Positions 11,652-26,364 of a DNA stretch of 64,000 nt are shown here, in pieces; position 1 is the first letter of the stretch, and every line of letters begins with the position of its first letter. The translations under genes were made by a program, and so were the position numbers. The DNA is taken from positions 11,866,031 through 11,930,030 of the forward strand of contig OU452234.1 in the NCBI GenBank assembly GCA_911728455.2. Reading direction: 5' to 3'. The DNA comes from Marthasterias glacialis (lineage: Eukaryota > Echinodermata > Asteroidea > Forcipulatida > Asteriidae). The notes under the pieces were generated by a model that saw only the letters and a list, made by a program, of their open reading frames with translations, was not told the origin of the DNA and did no database searches.

Positions 11652-12903
11652 TTGATGACGTCAGAATTGACCCAATTTTTGCCACTTGCCCAAATATTGC
11701 GAATTGACCCCTTCCCCGCACACAAACCCTCTTCAGTGATGTCTACTCTATCATTTTCTATCATAAAATCGCATAAAAAATTTTTTGATCAAAAGTGCCG
11801 GTGCTCACAGGGAGCTCCCTGTGAGAAATTTTAATTTTCGGACCCAACTTGAAAAGTGCTTTTCATGGAATCAGTGGATGCGGGCGGCTCTTCCAAGACG
11901 TGTCCAACAAACTAGAGCTCCCAACTTGCAGTATTTCGGGAGCTAGCGAGCTTTTTCGGCCATCTTGATGACGTCAGAATTGACCCAATTTTTGCCACTT
12001 GCCCAAATATTGCGAATTGACCCCTTCCCCGCACACAAACCCTCTTCAGTGATGTCTACTCTATCATTTTCTATCATAAAATCGCATAAAAAAAATTTTG
12101 ATCAAAAGTGCCGGTGCTCACAGGGAGCTCCCTGTGAGAAATTTTAATTTTCGGACCCAACTTGAAAAGTGCTTTTCATGGAATCAGTGGATGCGGGCGG
12201 CTCTTCCGAGACGTGTCCAACAAACTAGAGCTCCCAACTTGCAGTATTTCGGGAGCTAGCGAGCTTTTTCGGCCATCTTGATGACGTCAGAATTGACCCA
12301 ATTTTTGCCACTTGCCCAAATATTGCGAATTGACCCCTTCCCCGCACACAAACCCTCTTCAGTGGTGTCTACTCTATCATTTTCTATCATAAAATCGCAT
12401 AAAAAAAATTTTGATCAAAAGTGCCGGTGCTCACAGGGAGCTCCCTGTGAGAAATTTTAATTTTCGGACCCAACTTGAAAAGTGCTTTTCATGGAATCAG
12501 TGGATGCGGGCGGCTCTTCCGAGACGTGTCCAACAAACTAGAGCTCCCAACTTGCAGTATTTCGGGAGCTAGCGAGCTTTTTCGGCCATCTTGATGACGT
12601 CAGAATTGACCCAATTTTTGCCACTTGCCCAAATATTGCGAATTGACCCCTTCCCCGCACACAAACCCTCTTCAGTGATGTCTACTCTATCATTTTCTAT
12701 CATAAAATCGCATAAAAAAAATTTTGATCAAAAGTGCCGGTGCTCACAGGGAGCTCCCTGTGAGAAATTTTAATTTTCGGACCCAACTTGAAAAGTGCTT
12801 TTCATGGAATCAGTGGATGCGGGCGGCTCTTCCGAGACGTGTCCAACAAACTAGAGCTCCCAACTTGCAGTATTTCGGGAGCTAGCGAGCTTTTTCGGCC
12901 ATC

Positions 12904-13217
12904 TTGATGACGTCAGAATTGACCCAATTTTTGCCACTTGCCCAAATATTGCGAATTGACCCCTTCCCCGCACACAAACCCTCTTCAGTGATGTCTACTC
13001 TATCATTTTCTATCATAAAATCGCATAAAAAAAAATTTTGATCAAAAGTGCCGGTGCTCACAGGGAGCTCCCTGTGAGAAATTTTAATTTTCGGACCCAA
13101 CTTGAAAAGTGCTTTTCATGGAATCAGTGGATGCGGGCGGCTCTTCCGAGACGTGTCCAACAAACTAGAGCTCCCACCTTGCAGTATTTCGGGAGCTAGC
13201 GAGCTTTTTCGGCTATC
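12904..13217. repeat. Isolated 314-bp (A9) monomer in the left segment
   Basis: The A-tract has nine A, as in the A class of the right segment. The next copy begins with GGCTATCTTG just before its anchor at 13218. The same combination, an A9 monomer followed by GGCTATCTTG, recurs at 46167/46481, 106 monomers away. Confidence 0.85.
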
Positions 13218-16200
13218 TTGATGACGTCAGAATTGACCCAATTTTTGCCACTTGCCCAAATATTGCGAATTGACCCCTTCCCCGCACACAAACCCTCTTC
13301 AGTGATGTCTACTCTATCATTTTCTATCATAAAATCGCATAAAAAAAATTTTGATCAAAAGTGCCGGTGCTCACAGGGAGCTCCCTGTGAGAAATTTTAA
13401 TTTTCGGACCCAACTTGAAAAGTGCTTTTCATGGAATCAGTGGATGCGGGCGGCTCTTCCGAGACGTGTCCAACAAACTAGAGCTCCCAACTTGCAGTAT
13501 TTCGGGAGCTAGCGAGCTTTTTCGGCCATCTTGATGACGTCAGAATTGACCCAATTTTTGCCACTTGCCCAAATATTGCGAATTGACCCCTTCCCCGCAC
13601 ACAAACCCTCTTCAGTGATGTCTACTCTATCATTTTCTATCATAAAATCGCATAAAAAAAATTTTGATCAAAAGTGCCGGTGCTCACAGGGAGCTCCCTG
13701 TGAGAAATTTTAATTTTCGGACCCAACTTGAAAAGTGCTTTTCATGGAATCAGTGGATGCGGGCGGCTCTTCCGAGACGTGTCCAACAAACTAGAGCTCC
13801 CAACTTGCAGTATTTCGGGAGCTAGCGAGCTTTTTCGGCCATCTTGATGACGTCAGAATTGACCCAATTTTTGCCACTTGCCCAAATATTGCGAATTGAC
13901 CCCTTCCCCGCACACAAACCCTCTTCAGTGATGTCTACTCTATCATTTTCTATCATAAAATCGCATAAAAAAAATTTTGATCAAAAGTGCCGGTGCTCAC
14001 AGGGAGCTCCCTGTGAGAAATTTTAATTTTCGGACCCAACTTGAAAAGTGCTTTTCATGGAATCAGTGGATGCGGGCGGCTCTTCCGAGACGTGTCCAAC
14101 AAACTAGAGCTCCCAACTTGCAGTATTTCGGGAGCTAGCGAGCTTTTTCGGCCATCTTGATGACGTCAGAATTGACCCAATTTTTGCCACTTGCCCAAAT
14201 ATTGCGAATTGACCCCTTCCCCGCACACAAACCCTCTTCAGTGATGTCTACTCTATCATTTTCTATCATAAAATCGCATAAAAAAAATTTTGATCAAAAG
14301 TGCCGGTGCTCACAGGGAGCTCCCTGTGAGAAATTTTAATTTTCGGACCCAACTTGAAAAGTGCTTTTCATGGAATCAGTGGATGCGGGCGGCTCTTCCG
14401 AGACGTGTCCAACAAACTAGAGCTCCCAACTTGCAGTATTTCGGGAGCTAGCGAGCTTTTTCGGCCATCTTGATGACGTCAGAATTGACCCAATTTTTGC
14501 CACTTGCCCAAATATTGCGAATTGACCCCTTCCCCGCACACAAACCCTCTTCAGTGATGTCTACTCTATCATTTTCTATCATAAAATCGCATAAAAAAAA
14601 TTTTGATCAAAAGTGCCGGTGCTCACAGGGAGCTCCCTGTGAGAAATTTTAATTTTCGGACCCAACTTGAAAAGTGCTTTTCATGGAATCAGTGGATGCG
14701 GGCGGCTCTTCCGAGACGTGTCCAACAAACTAGAGCTCCCAACTTGCAGTATTTCGGGAGCTAGCGAGCTTTTTCGGCCATCTTGATGACGTCAGAATTG
14801 ACCCAATTTTTGCCACTTGCCCAAATATTGCGAATTGACCCCTTCCCCGCACACAAACCCTCTTCAGTGATGTCTACTCTATCATTTTCTATCATAAAAT
14901 CGCATAAAAAAAATTTTGATCAAAAGTGCCGGTGCTCACAGGGAGCTCCCTGTGAGAAATTTTAATTTTCGGACCCAACTTGAAAAGTGCTTTTCATGGA
15001 ATCAGTGGATGCGGGCGGCTCTTCCGAGACGTGTCCAACAAACTAGAGCTCCCAACTTGCAGTATTTCGGGAGCTAGCGAGCTTTTTCGGCCATCTTGAT
15101 GACGTCAGAATTGACCCCATTTTTGCCACTTGCCCAAATATTGCGAATTGACCCCTTCCCCGCACACAAACCCTCTTCAGTGATGTCTACTCTATCATTT
15201 TCTATCATAAAATCGCATAAAAAAAATTTTGATCAAAAGTGCCGGTGCTCACAGGGAGCTCCCTGTGAGAAATTTTAATTTTCGGACCCAACTTGAAAAG
15301 TGCTTTTCATGGAATCAGTGGATGCGGGCGGCTCTTCCGAGACGTGTCCAACAAACTAGAGCTCCCAACTTGCAGTATTTCGGGAGCTAGCGAGCTTTTT
15401 CGGCCATCTTGATGACGTCAGAATTGACCCAATTTTTGCCACTTGCCCAAATATTGCGAATTGACCCCTTCCCCGCACACAAACCCTCTTCAGTGATGTC
15501 TACTCTATCATTTTCTATCATAAAATCGCATAAAAAAAATTTTGATCAAAAGTGCCGGTGCTCACAGGGAGCTCCCTGTGAGAAATTTTAATTTTCGGAC
15601 CCAACTTGAAAAGTGCTTTTCATGGAATCAGTGGATGCGGGCGGCTCTTCCGAGACGTGTCCAACAAACTAGAGCTCCCAACTTGCAGTATTTCGGGAGC
15701 TAGCGAGCTTTTTCGGCCATCTTGATGACGTCAGAATTGACCCAATTTTTGCCACTTGCCCAAATATTGCGAATTGACCCCTTCCCCGCACACAAACCCT
15801 CTTCAGTGATGTCTACTCTATCATTTTCTATCATAAAATCGCATAAAAAAAATTTTGATCAAAAGTGCCGGTGCTCACAGGGAGCTCCCTGTGAGAAATT
15901 TTAATTTTCGGACCCAACTTGAAAAGTGCTTTTCATGGAATCAGTGGATGCGGGCGGCTCTTCCGAGACGTGTCCAACAAACTAGAGCTCCCAACTTGCA
16001 GTATTTCGGGAGCTAGCGAGCTTTTTCGGCCATCTTGATGACGTCAGAATTGACCCAATTTTTGCCACTTGCCCAAATATTGCGAATTGACCCCTTCCCC
16101 GCACACAAACCCTCTTCAGTGATGTCTACTCTATCATTTTCTATCATAAAATCGCATAAAAAAAATTTTGATCAAAAGTGCCGGTGCTCACAGGGAGCTC

Positions 16201-19200
16201 CCTGTGAGAAATTTTAATTTTCGGACCCAACTTGAAAAGTGCTTTTCATGGAATCAGTGGATGCGGGCGGCTCTTCCGAGACGTGTCCAACAAACTAGAG
16301 CTCCCAACTTGCAGTATTTCGGGAGCTAGCGAGCTTTTTCGGCCATCTTGATGACGTCAGAATTGACCCAATTTTTGCCACTTGCCCAAATATTGCGAAT
16401 TGACCCCTTCCCCGCACACAAACCCTCTTCAGTGATGTCTACTCTATCATTTTCTATCATAAAATCGCATAAAAAAAATTTTGATCAAAAGTGCCGGTGC
16501 TCACAGGGAGCTCCCTGTGAGAAATTTTAATTTTCGGACCCAACTTGAAAAGTGCTTTTCATGGAATCAGTGGATGCGGGCGGCTCTTCCGAGACGTGTC
16601 CAACAAACTAGAGCTCCCAACTTGCAGTATTTCGGGAGCTAGCGAGCTTTTTCGGCCATCTTGATGACGTCAGAATTGACCCAATTTTTGCCACTTGCCC
16701 AAATATTGCGAATTGACCCCTTCCCCGCACACAAACCCTCTTCAGTGATGTCTACTCTATCATTTTCTATCATAAAATCGCATAAAAAAAATTTTGATCA
16801 AAAGTGCCGGTGCTCACAGGGAGCTCCCTGTGAGAAATTTTAATTTTCGGACCCAACTTGAAAAGTGCTTTTCATGGAATCAGTGGATGCGGGCGGCTCT
16901 TCCGAGACGTGTCCAACAAACTAGAGCTCCCAACTTGCAGTATTTCGGGAGCTAGCGAGCTTTTTCGGCCATCTTGATGACGTCAGAATTGACCCAATTT
17001 TTGCCACTTGCCCAAATATTGCGAATTGACCCCTTCCCCGCACACAAACCCTCTTCAGTGATGTCTACTCTATCATTTTCTATCATAAAATCGCATAAAA
17101 AAAATTTTGATCAAAAGTGCCGGTGCTCACAGGGAGCTCCCTGTGAGAAATTTTAATTTTCGGACCCAACTTGAAAAGTGCTTTTCATGGAATCAGTGGA
17201 TGCGGGCGGCTCTTCCGAGACGTGTCCAACAAACTAGAGCTCCCAACTTGCAGTATTTCGGGAGCTAGCGAGCTTTTTCGGCCATCTTGATGACGTCAGA
17301 ATTGACCCAATTTTTGCCACTTGCCCAAATATTGCGAATTGACCCCTTCCCCGCACACAAACCCTCTTCAGTGATGTCTACTCTATCATTTTCTATCATA
17401 AAATCGCATAAAAAAAATTTTGATCAAAAGTGCCGGTGCTCACAGGGAGCTCCCTGTGAGAAATTTTAATTTTCGGACCCAACTTGAAAAGTGCTTTTCA
17501 TGGAATCAGTGGATGCGGGCGGCTCTTCCGAGACGTGTCCAACAAACTAGAGCTCCCAACTTGCAGTATTTCGGGAGCTAGCGAGCTTTTTCGGCCATCT
17601 TGATGACGTCAGAATTGACCCAATTTTTGCCACTTGCCCAAATATTGCGAATTGACCCCTTCCCCGCACACAAACCCTCTTCAGTGATGTCTACTCTATC
17701 ATTTTCTATCATAAAATCGCATAAAAAAAATTTTGATCAAAAGTGCCGGTGCTCACAGGGAGCTCCCTGTGAGAAATTTTAATTTTCGGACCCAACTTGA
17801 AAAGTGCTTTTCATGGAATCAGTGGATGCGGGCGGCTCTTCCGAGACGTGTCCAACAAACTAGAGCTCCCAACTTGCAGTATTTCGGGAGCTAGCGAGCT
17901 TTTTCGGCCATCTTGATGACGTCAGAATTGACCCAATTTTTGCCACTTGCCCAAATATTGCGAATTGACCCCTTCCCCGCACACAAACCCTCTTCAGTGA
18001 TGTCTACTCTATCATTTTCTATCATAAAATCGCATAAAAAAAATTTTGATCAAAAGTGCCGGTGCTCACAGGGAGCTCCCTGTGAGAAATTTTAATTTTC
18101 GGACCCAACTTGAAAAGTGCTTTTCATGGAATCAGTGGATGCGGGCGGCTCTTCCGAGACGTGTCCAACAAACTAGAGCTCCCAACTTGCAGTATTTCGG
18201 GAGCTAGCGAGCTTTTTCGGCCATCTTGATGACGTCAGAATTGACCCAATTTTTGCCACTTGCCCAAATATTGCGAATTGACCCCTTCCCCGCACACAAA
18301 CCCTCTTCAGTGATGTCTACTCTATCATTTTCTATCATAAAATCGCATAAAAAAAATTTTGATCAAAAGTGCCGGTGCTCACAGGGAGCTCCCTGTGAGA
18401 AATTTTAATTTTCGGACCCAACTTGAAAAGTGCTTTTCATGGAATCAGTGGATGCGGGCGGCTCTTCCGAGACGTGTCCAACAAACTAGAGCTCCCAACT
18501 TGCAGTATTTCGGGAGCTAGCGAGCTTTTTCGGCCATCTTGATGACGTCAGAATTGACCCAATTTTTGCCACTTGCCCAAATATTGCGAATTGACCCCTT
18601 CCCCGCACACAAACCCTCTTCAGTGATGTCTACTCTATCATTTTCTATCATAAAATCGCATAAAAAAAATTTTGATCAAAAGTGCCGGTGCTCACAGGGA
18701 GCTCCCTGTGAGAAATTTTAATTTTCGGACCCAACTTGAAAAGTGCTTTTCATGGAATCAGTGGATGCGGGCGGCTCTTCCGAGACGTGTCCAACAAACT
18801 AGAGCTCCCAACTTGCAGTATTTCGGGAGCTAGCGAGCTTTTTCGGCCATCTTGATGACGTCAGAATTGACCCAATTTTTGCCACTTGCCCAAATATTGC
18901 GAATTGACCCCTTCCCCGCACACAAACCCTCTTCAGTGATGTCTACTCTATCATTTTCTATCATAAAATCGCATAAAAAAAATTTTGATCAAAAGTGCCG
19001 GTGCTCACAGGGAGCTCCCTGTGAGAAATTTTAATTTTCGGACCCAACTTGAAAAGTGCTTTTCATGGAATCAGTGGATGCGGGCGGCTCTTCCGAGACG
19101 TGTCCAACAAACTAGAGCTCCCAACTTGCAGTATTTCGGGAGCTAGCGAGCTTTTTCGGCCATCTTGATGACGTCAGAATTGACCCAATTTTTGCCACTT

Positions 19201-22200
19201 GCCCAAATATTGCGAATTGACCCCTTCCCCGCACACAAACCCTCTTCAGTGATGTCTACTCTATCATTTTCTATCATAAAATCGCATAAAAAAAATTTTG
19301 ATCAAAAGTGCCGGTGCTCACAGGGAGCTCCCTGTGAGAAATTTTAATTTTCGGACCCAACTTGAAAAGTGCTTTTCATGGAATCAGTGGATGCGGGCGG
19401 CTCTTCCGAGACGTGTCCAACAAACTAGAGCTCCCAACTTGCAGTATTTCGGGAGCTAGCGAGCTTTTTCGGCCATCTTGATGACGTCAGAATTGACCCA
19501 ATTTTTGCCACTTGCCCAAATATTGCGAATTGACCCCTTCCCCGCACACAAACCCTCTTCAGTGATGTCTACTCTATCATTTTCTATCATAAAATCGCAT
19601 AAAAAAAATTTTGATCAAAAGTGCCGGTGCTCACAGGGAGCTCCCTGTGAGAAATTTTAATTTTCGGACCCAACTTGAAAAGTGCTTTTCATGGAATCAG
19701 TGGATGCGGGCGGCTCTTCCGAGACGTGTCCAACAAACTAGAGCTCCCAACTTGCAGTATTTCGGGAGCTAGCGAGCTTTTTCGGCCATCTTGATGACGT
19801 CAGAATTGACCCAATTTTTGCCACTTGCCCAAATATTGCGAATTGACCCCTTCCCCGCACACAAACCCTCTTCAGTGATGTCTACTCTATCATTTTCTAT
19901 CATAAAATCGCATAAAAAAAATTTTGATCAAAAGTGCCGGTGCTCACAGGGAGCTCCCTGTGAGAAATTTTAATTTTCGGACCCAACTTGAAAAGTGCTT
20001 TTCATGGAATCAGTGGATGCGGGCGGCTCTTCCGAGACGTGTCCAACAAACTAGAGCTCCCAACTTGCAGTATTTCGGGAGCTAGCGAGCTTTTTCGGCC
20101 ATCTTGATGACGTCAGAATTGACCCAATTTTTGCCACTTGCCCAAATATTGCGAATTGACCCCTTCCCCGCACACAAACCCTCTTCAGTGATGTCTACTC
20201 TATCATTTTCTATCATAAAATCGCATAAAAAAAATTTTGATCAAAAGTGCCGGTGCTCACAGGGAGCTCCCTGTGAGAAATTTTAATTTTCGGACCCAAC
20301 TTGAAAAGTGCTTTTCATGGAATCAGTGGATGCGGGCGGCTCTTCCGAGACGTGTCCAACAAACTAGAGCTCCCAACTTGCAGTATTTCGGGAGCTAGCG
20401 AGCTTTTTCGGCCATCTTGATGACGTCAGAATTGACCCAATTTTTGCCACTTGCCCAAATATTGCGAATTGACCCCTTCCCCGCACACAAACCCTCTTCA
20501 GTGATGTCTACTCTATCATTTTCTATCATAAAATCGCATAAAAAAAATTTTGATCAAAAGTGCCGGTGCTCACAGGGAGCTCCCTGTGAGAAATTTTAAT
20601 TTTCGGACCCAACTTGAAAAGTGCTTTTCATGGAATCAGTGGATGCGGGCGGCTCTTCCGAGACGTGTCCAACAAACTAGAGCTCCCAACTTGCAGTATT
20701 TCGGGAGCTAGCGAGCTTTTTCGGCCATCTTGATGACGTCAGAATTGACCCAATTTTTGCCACTTGCCCAAATATTGCGAATTGACCCCTTCCCCGCACA
20801 CAAACCCTCTTCAGTGATGTCTACTCTATCATTTTCTATCATAAAATCGCATAAAAAAAATTTTGATCAAAAGTGCCGGTGCTCACAGGGAGCTCCCTGT
20901 GAGAAATTTTAATTTTCGGACCCAACTTGAAAAGTGCTTTTCATGGAATCAGTGGATGCGGGCGGCTCTTCCGAGACGTGTCCAACAAACTAGAGCTCCC
21001 AACTTGCAGTATTTCGGGAGCTAGCGAGCTTTTTCGGCCATCTTGATGACGTCAGAATTGACCCAATTTTTGCCACTTGCCCAAATATTGCGAATTGACC
21101 CCTTCCCCGCACACAAACCCTCTTCAGTGATGTCTACTCTATCATTTTCTATCATAAAATCGCATAAAAAAAATTTTGATCAAAAGTGCCGGTGCTCACA
21201 GGGAGCTCCCTGTGAGAAATTTTAATTTTCGGACCCAACTTGAAAAGTGCTTTTCATGGAATCAGTGGATGCGGGCGGCTCTTCCGAGACGTGTCCAACA
21301 AACTAGAGCTCCCAACTTGCAGTATTTCGGGAGCTAGCGAGCTTTTTCGGCCATCTTGATGACGTCAGAATTGACCCAATTTTTGCCACTTGCCCAAATA
21401 TTGCGAATTGACCCCTTCCCCGCACACAAACCCTCTTCAGTGATGTCTACTCTATCATTTTCTATCATAAAATCGCATAAAAAAAATTTTGATCAAAAGT
21501 GCCGGTGCTCACAGGGAGCTCCCTGTGAGAAATTTTAATTTTCGGACCCAACTTGAAAAGTGCTTTTCATGGAATCAGTGGATGCGGGCGGCTCTTCCGA
21601 GACGTGTCCAACAAACTAGAGCTCCCAACTTGCAGTATTTCGGGAGCTAGCGAGCTTTTTCGGCCATCTTGATGACGTCAGAATTGACCCAATTTTTGCC
21701 ACTTGCCCAAATATTGCGAATTGACCCCTTCCCCGCACACAAACCCTCTTCAGTGATGTCTACTCTATCATTTTCTATCATAAAATCGCATAAAAAAAAT
21801 TTTGATCAAAAGTGCCGGTGCTCACAGGGAGCTCCCTGTGAGAAATTTTAATTTTCGGACCCAACTTGAAAAGTGCTTTTCATGGAATCAGTGGATGCGG
21901 GCGGCTCTTCCGAGACGTGTCCAACAAACTAGAGCTCCCAACTTGCAGTATTTCGGGAGCTAGCGAGCTTTTTCGGCCATCTTGATGACGTCAGAATTGA
22001 CCCAATTTTTGCCACTTGCCCAAATATTGCGAATTGACCCCTTCCCCGCACACAAACCCTCTTCAGTGATGTCTACTCTATCATTTTCTATCATAAAATC
22101 GCATAAAAAAAATTTTGATCAAAAGTGCCGGTGCTCACAGGGAGCTCCCTGTGAGAAATTTTAATTTTCGGACCCAACTTGAAAAGTGCTTTTCATGGAA

Positions 22201-25200
22201 TCAGTGGATGCGGGCGGCTCTTCCGAGACGTGTCCAACAAACTAGAGCTCCCAACTTGCAGTATTTCGGGAGCTAGCGAGCTTTTTCGGCCATCTTGATG
22301 ACGTCAGAATTGACCCAATTTTTGCCACTTGCCCAAATATTGCGAATTGACCCCTTCCCCGCACACAAACCCTCTTCAGTGATGTCTACTCTATCATTTT
22401 CTATCATAAAATCGCATAAAAAAAATTTTGATCAAAAGTGCCGGTGCTCACAGGGAGCTCCCTGTGAGAAATTTTAATTTTCGGACCCAACTTGAAAAGT
22501 GCTTTTCATGGAATCAGTGGATGCGGGCGGCTCTTCCGAGACGTGTCCAACAAACTAGAGCTCCCAACTTGCAGTATTTCGGGAGCTAGCGAGCTTTTTC
22601 GGCCATCTTGATGACGTCAGAATTGACCCAATTTTTGCCACTTGCCCAAATATTGCGAATTGACCCCTTCCCCGCACACAAACCCTCTTCAGTGATGTCT
22701 ACTCTATCATTTTCTATCATAAAATCGCATAAAAAAAATTTTGATCAAAAGTGCCGGTGCTCACAGGGAGCTCCCTGTGAGAAATTTTAATTTTCGGACC
22801 CAACTTGAAAAGTGCTTTTCATGGAATCAGTGGATGCGGGCGGCTCTTCCGAGACGTGTCCAACAAACTAGAGCTCCCAACTTGCAGTATTTCGGGAGCT
22901 AGCGAGCTTTTTCGGCCATCTTGATGACGTCAGAATTGACCCAATTTTTGCCACTTGCCCAAATATTGCGAATTGACCCCTTCCCCGCACACAAACCCTC
23001 TTCAGTGATGTCTACTCTATCATTTTCTATCATAAAATCGCATAAAAAAAATTTTGATCAAAAGTGCCGGTGCTCACAGGGAGCTCCCTGTGAGAAATTT
23101 TAATTTTCGGACCCAACTTGAAAAGTGCTTTTCATGGAATCAGTGGATGCGGGCGGCTCTTCCGAGACGTGTCCAACAAACTAGAGCTCCCAACTTGCAG
23201 TATTTCGGGAGCTAGCGAGCTTTTTCGGCCATCTTGATGACGTCAGAATTGACCCAATTTTTGCCACTTGCCCAAATATTGCGAATTGACCCCTTCCCCG
23301 CACACAAACCCTCTTCAGTGATGTCTACTCTATCATTTTCTATCATAAAATCGCATAAAAAAAATTTTGATCAAAAGTGCCGGTGCTCACAGGGAGCTCC
23401 CTGTGAGAAATTTTAATTTTCGGACCCAACTTGAAAAGTGCTTTTCATGGAATCAGTGGATGCGGGCGGCTCTTCCGAGACGTGTCCAACAAACTAGAGC
23501 TCCCAACTTGCAGTATTTCGGGAGCTAGCGAGCTTTTTCGGCCATCTTGATGACGTCAGAATTGACCCAATTTTTGCCACTTGCCCAAATATTGCGAATT
23601 GACCCCTTCCCCGCACACAAACCCTCTTCAGTGATGTCTACTCTATCATTTTCTATCATAAAATCGCATAAAAAAAATTTTGATCAAAAGTGCCGGTGCT
23701 CACAGGGAGCTCCCTGTGAGAAATTTTAATTTTCGGACCCAACTTGAAAAGTGCTTTTCATGGAATCAGTGGATGCGGGCGGCTCTTCCGAGACGTGTCC
23801 AACAAACTAGAGCTCCCAACTTGCAGTATTTCGGGAGCTAGCGAGCTTTTTCGGCCATCTTGATGACGTCAGAATTGACCCAATTTTTGCCACTTGCCCA
23901 AATATTGCGAATTGACCCCTTCCCCGCACACAAACCCTCTTCAGTGATGTCTACTCTATCATTTTCTATCATAAAATCGCATAAAAAAAATTTTGATCAA
24001 AAGTGCCGGTGCTCACAGGGAGCTCCCTGTGAGAAATTTTAATTTTCGGACCCAACTTGAAAAGTGCTTTTCATGGAATCAGTGGATGCGGGCGGCTCTT
24101 CCGAGACGTGTCCAACAAACTAGAGCTCCCAACTTGCAGTATTTCGGGAGCTAGCGAGCTTTTTCGGCCATCTTGATGACGTCAGAATTGACCCAATTTT
24201 TGCCACTTGCCCAAATATTGCGAATTGACCCCTTCCCCGCACACAAACCCTCTTCAGTGATGTCTACTCTATCATTTTCTATCATAAAATCGCATAAAAA
24301 AAATTTTGATCAAAAGTGCCGGTGCTCACAGGGAGCTCCCTGTGAGAAATTTTAATTTTCGGACCCAACTTGAAAAGTGCTTTTCATGGAATCAGTGGAT
24401 GCGGGCGGCTCTTCCGAGACGTGTCCAACAAACTAGAGCTCCCAACTTGCAGTATTTCGGGAGCTAGCGAGCTTTTTCGGCCATCTTGATGACGTCAGAA
24501 TTGACCCAATTTTTGCCACTTGCCCAAATATTGCGAATTGACCCCTTCCCCGCACACAAACCCTCTTCAGTGATGTCTACTCTATCATTTTCTATCATAA
24601 AATCGCATAAAAAAAATTTTGATCAAAAGTGCCGGTGCTCACAGGGAGCTCCCTGTGAGAAATTTTAATTTTCGGACCCAACTTGAAAAGTGCTTTTCAT
24701 GGAATCAGTGGATGCGGGCGGCTCTTCCGAGACGTGTCCAACAAACTAGAGCTCCCAACTTGCAGTATTTCGGGAGCTAGCGAGCTTTTTCGGCCATCTT
24801 GATGACGTCAGAATTGACCCAATTTTTGCCACTTGCCCAAATATTGCGAATTGACCCCTTCCCCGCACACAAACCCTCTTCAGTGATGTCTACTCTATCA
24901 TTTTCTATCATAAAATCGCATAAAAAAAATTTTGATCAAAAGTGCCGGTGCTCACAGGGAGCTCCCTGTGAGAAATTTTAATTTTCGGACCCAACTTGAA
25001 AAGTGCTTTTCATGGAATCAGTGGATGCGGGCGGCTCTTCCGAGACGTGTCCAACAAACTAGAGCTCCCAACTTGCAGTATTTCGGGAGCTAGCGAGCTT
25101 TTTCGGCCATCTTGATGACGTCAGAATTGACCCAATTTTTGCCACTTGCCCAAATATTGCGAATTGACCCCTTCCCCGCACACAAACCCTCTTCAGTGAT

Positions 25201-26050
25201 GTCTACTCTATCATTTTCTATCATAAAATCGCATAAAAAAAATTTTGATCAAAAGTGCCGGTGCTCACAGGGAGCTCCCTGTGAGAAATTTTAATTTTCG
25301 GACCCAACTTGAAAAGTGCTTTTCATGGAATCAGTGGATGCGGGCGGCTCTTCCGAGACGTGTCCAACAAACTAGAGCTCCCAACTTGCAGTATTTCGGG
25401 AGCTAGCGAGCTTTTTCGGCCATCTTGATGACGTCAGAATTGACCCAATTTTTGCCACTTGCCCAAATATTGCGAATTGACCCCTTCCCCGCACACAAAC
25501 CCTCTTCAGTGATGTCTACTCTATCATTTTCTATCATAAAATCGCATAAAAAAAATTTTGATCAAAAGTGCCGGTGCTCACAGGGAGCTCCCTGTGAGAA
25601 ATTTTAATTTTCGGACCCAACTTGAAAAGTGCTTTTCATGGAATCAGTGGATGCGGGCGGCTCTTCCGAGACGTGTCCAACAAACTAGAGCTCCCAACTT
25701 GCAGTATTTCGGGAGCTAGCGAGCTTTTTCGGCCATCTTGATGACGTCAGAATTGACCCAATTTTTGCCACTTGCCCAAATATTGCGAATTGACCCCTTC
25801 CCCGCACACAAACCCTCTTCAGTGATGTCTACTCTATCATTTTCTATCATAAAATCGCATAAAAAAAATTTTGATCAAAAGTGCCGGTGCTCACAGGGAG
25901 CTCCCTGTGAGAAATTTTAATTTTCGGACCCAACTTGAAAAGTGCTTTTCATGGAATCAGTGGATGCGGGCGGCTCTTCCGAGACGTGTCCAACAAACTA
26001 GAGCTCCCAACTTGCAGTATTTCGGGAGCTAGCGAGCTTTTTCGGCCATC

Positions 26051-26364
26051 TTGATGACGTCAGAATTGACCCAATTTTTGCCACTTGCCCAAATATTGCG
26101 AATTGACCCCTTCCCCGCACACAAACCCCACTTCAGTGATGTCTACTCTATCATTTTCTATCATAAAATCGCATAAAAAAAATTTTGATCAAAAGTGCCG
26201 GTGCTCACAGGGAGCTCCCTGTGAGAAATTTTAATTTTCGGACCCAACTTGAAAAGTGCTTTTCATGGAATCAGTGGATGCGGGCGGCTCTTCCGAGACG
26301 TGTCCAACAAACTAGAGCTCCCAACTTGCAGTATTTCGGGAGCTAGCGAGCTTTTTCGGCCATC
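26051..26364. repeat. 314-bp monomer with CCCCACTT variant
   Basis: AAACCCCACTTCAG near 26125-26138 replaces AAACCCTCTTCAG, adding one base. It is the only copy with this change that I saw, inside an otherwise uniform region. Confidence 0.85.

Larger units (their letters stand above)
1..13217. repeat. Left, sequence-diverse segment of the array
   Basis: Monomers here carry many single-base differences. Examples are CCGAAACG at about 637, a multi-variant copy anchored at 1960 (AAATTTTGCC, ATTGATCCC, TTCACCG, A7T5), CAACCTGCAG near 2234, TTCGGTGATG near 2356, GTGCAG and TTCTGG near 3799-3812, GGCCGACTT near 5085, GAGCATTTTC near 6952 and GTGGTGTCT near 12364. The copies anchored at 2586 and 11652 share an A6T6 tract instead of A8T4. 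Three copies (7907, 10411, 11037) share TATCCTAAAA. Length stays at 313 except for a compensating pair (312 then 314 bp at 7281 and 7593), one 302-bp copy at 11350 and one 314-bp copy at 12904. Diversity with shared variants indicates an older or less recently homogenised part than the core. Confidence 0.9.

Noticed and set aside
12882-13100. 72-residue reverse-strand open frame in the 314-bp monomers
   Set aside because: It exists only because the ninth A of the A-tract removes a stop in that frame. All A-class monomers have it and N-class monomers do not, so it is a by-product of the length variant.
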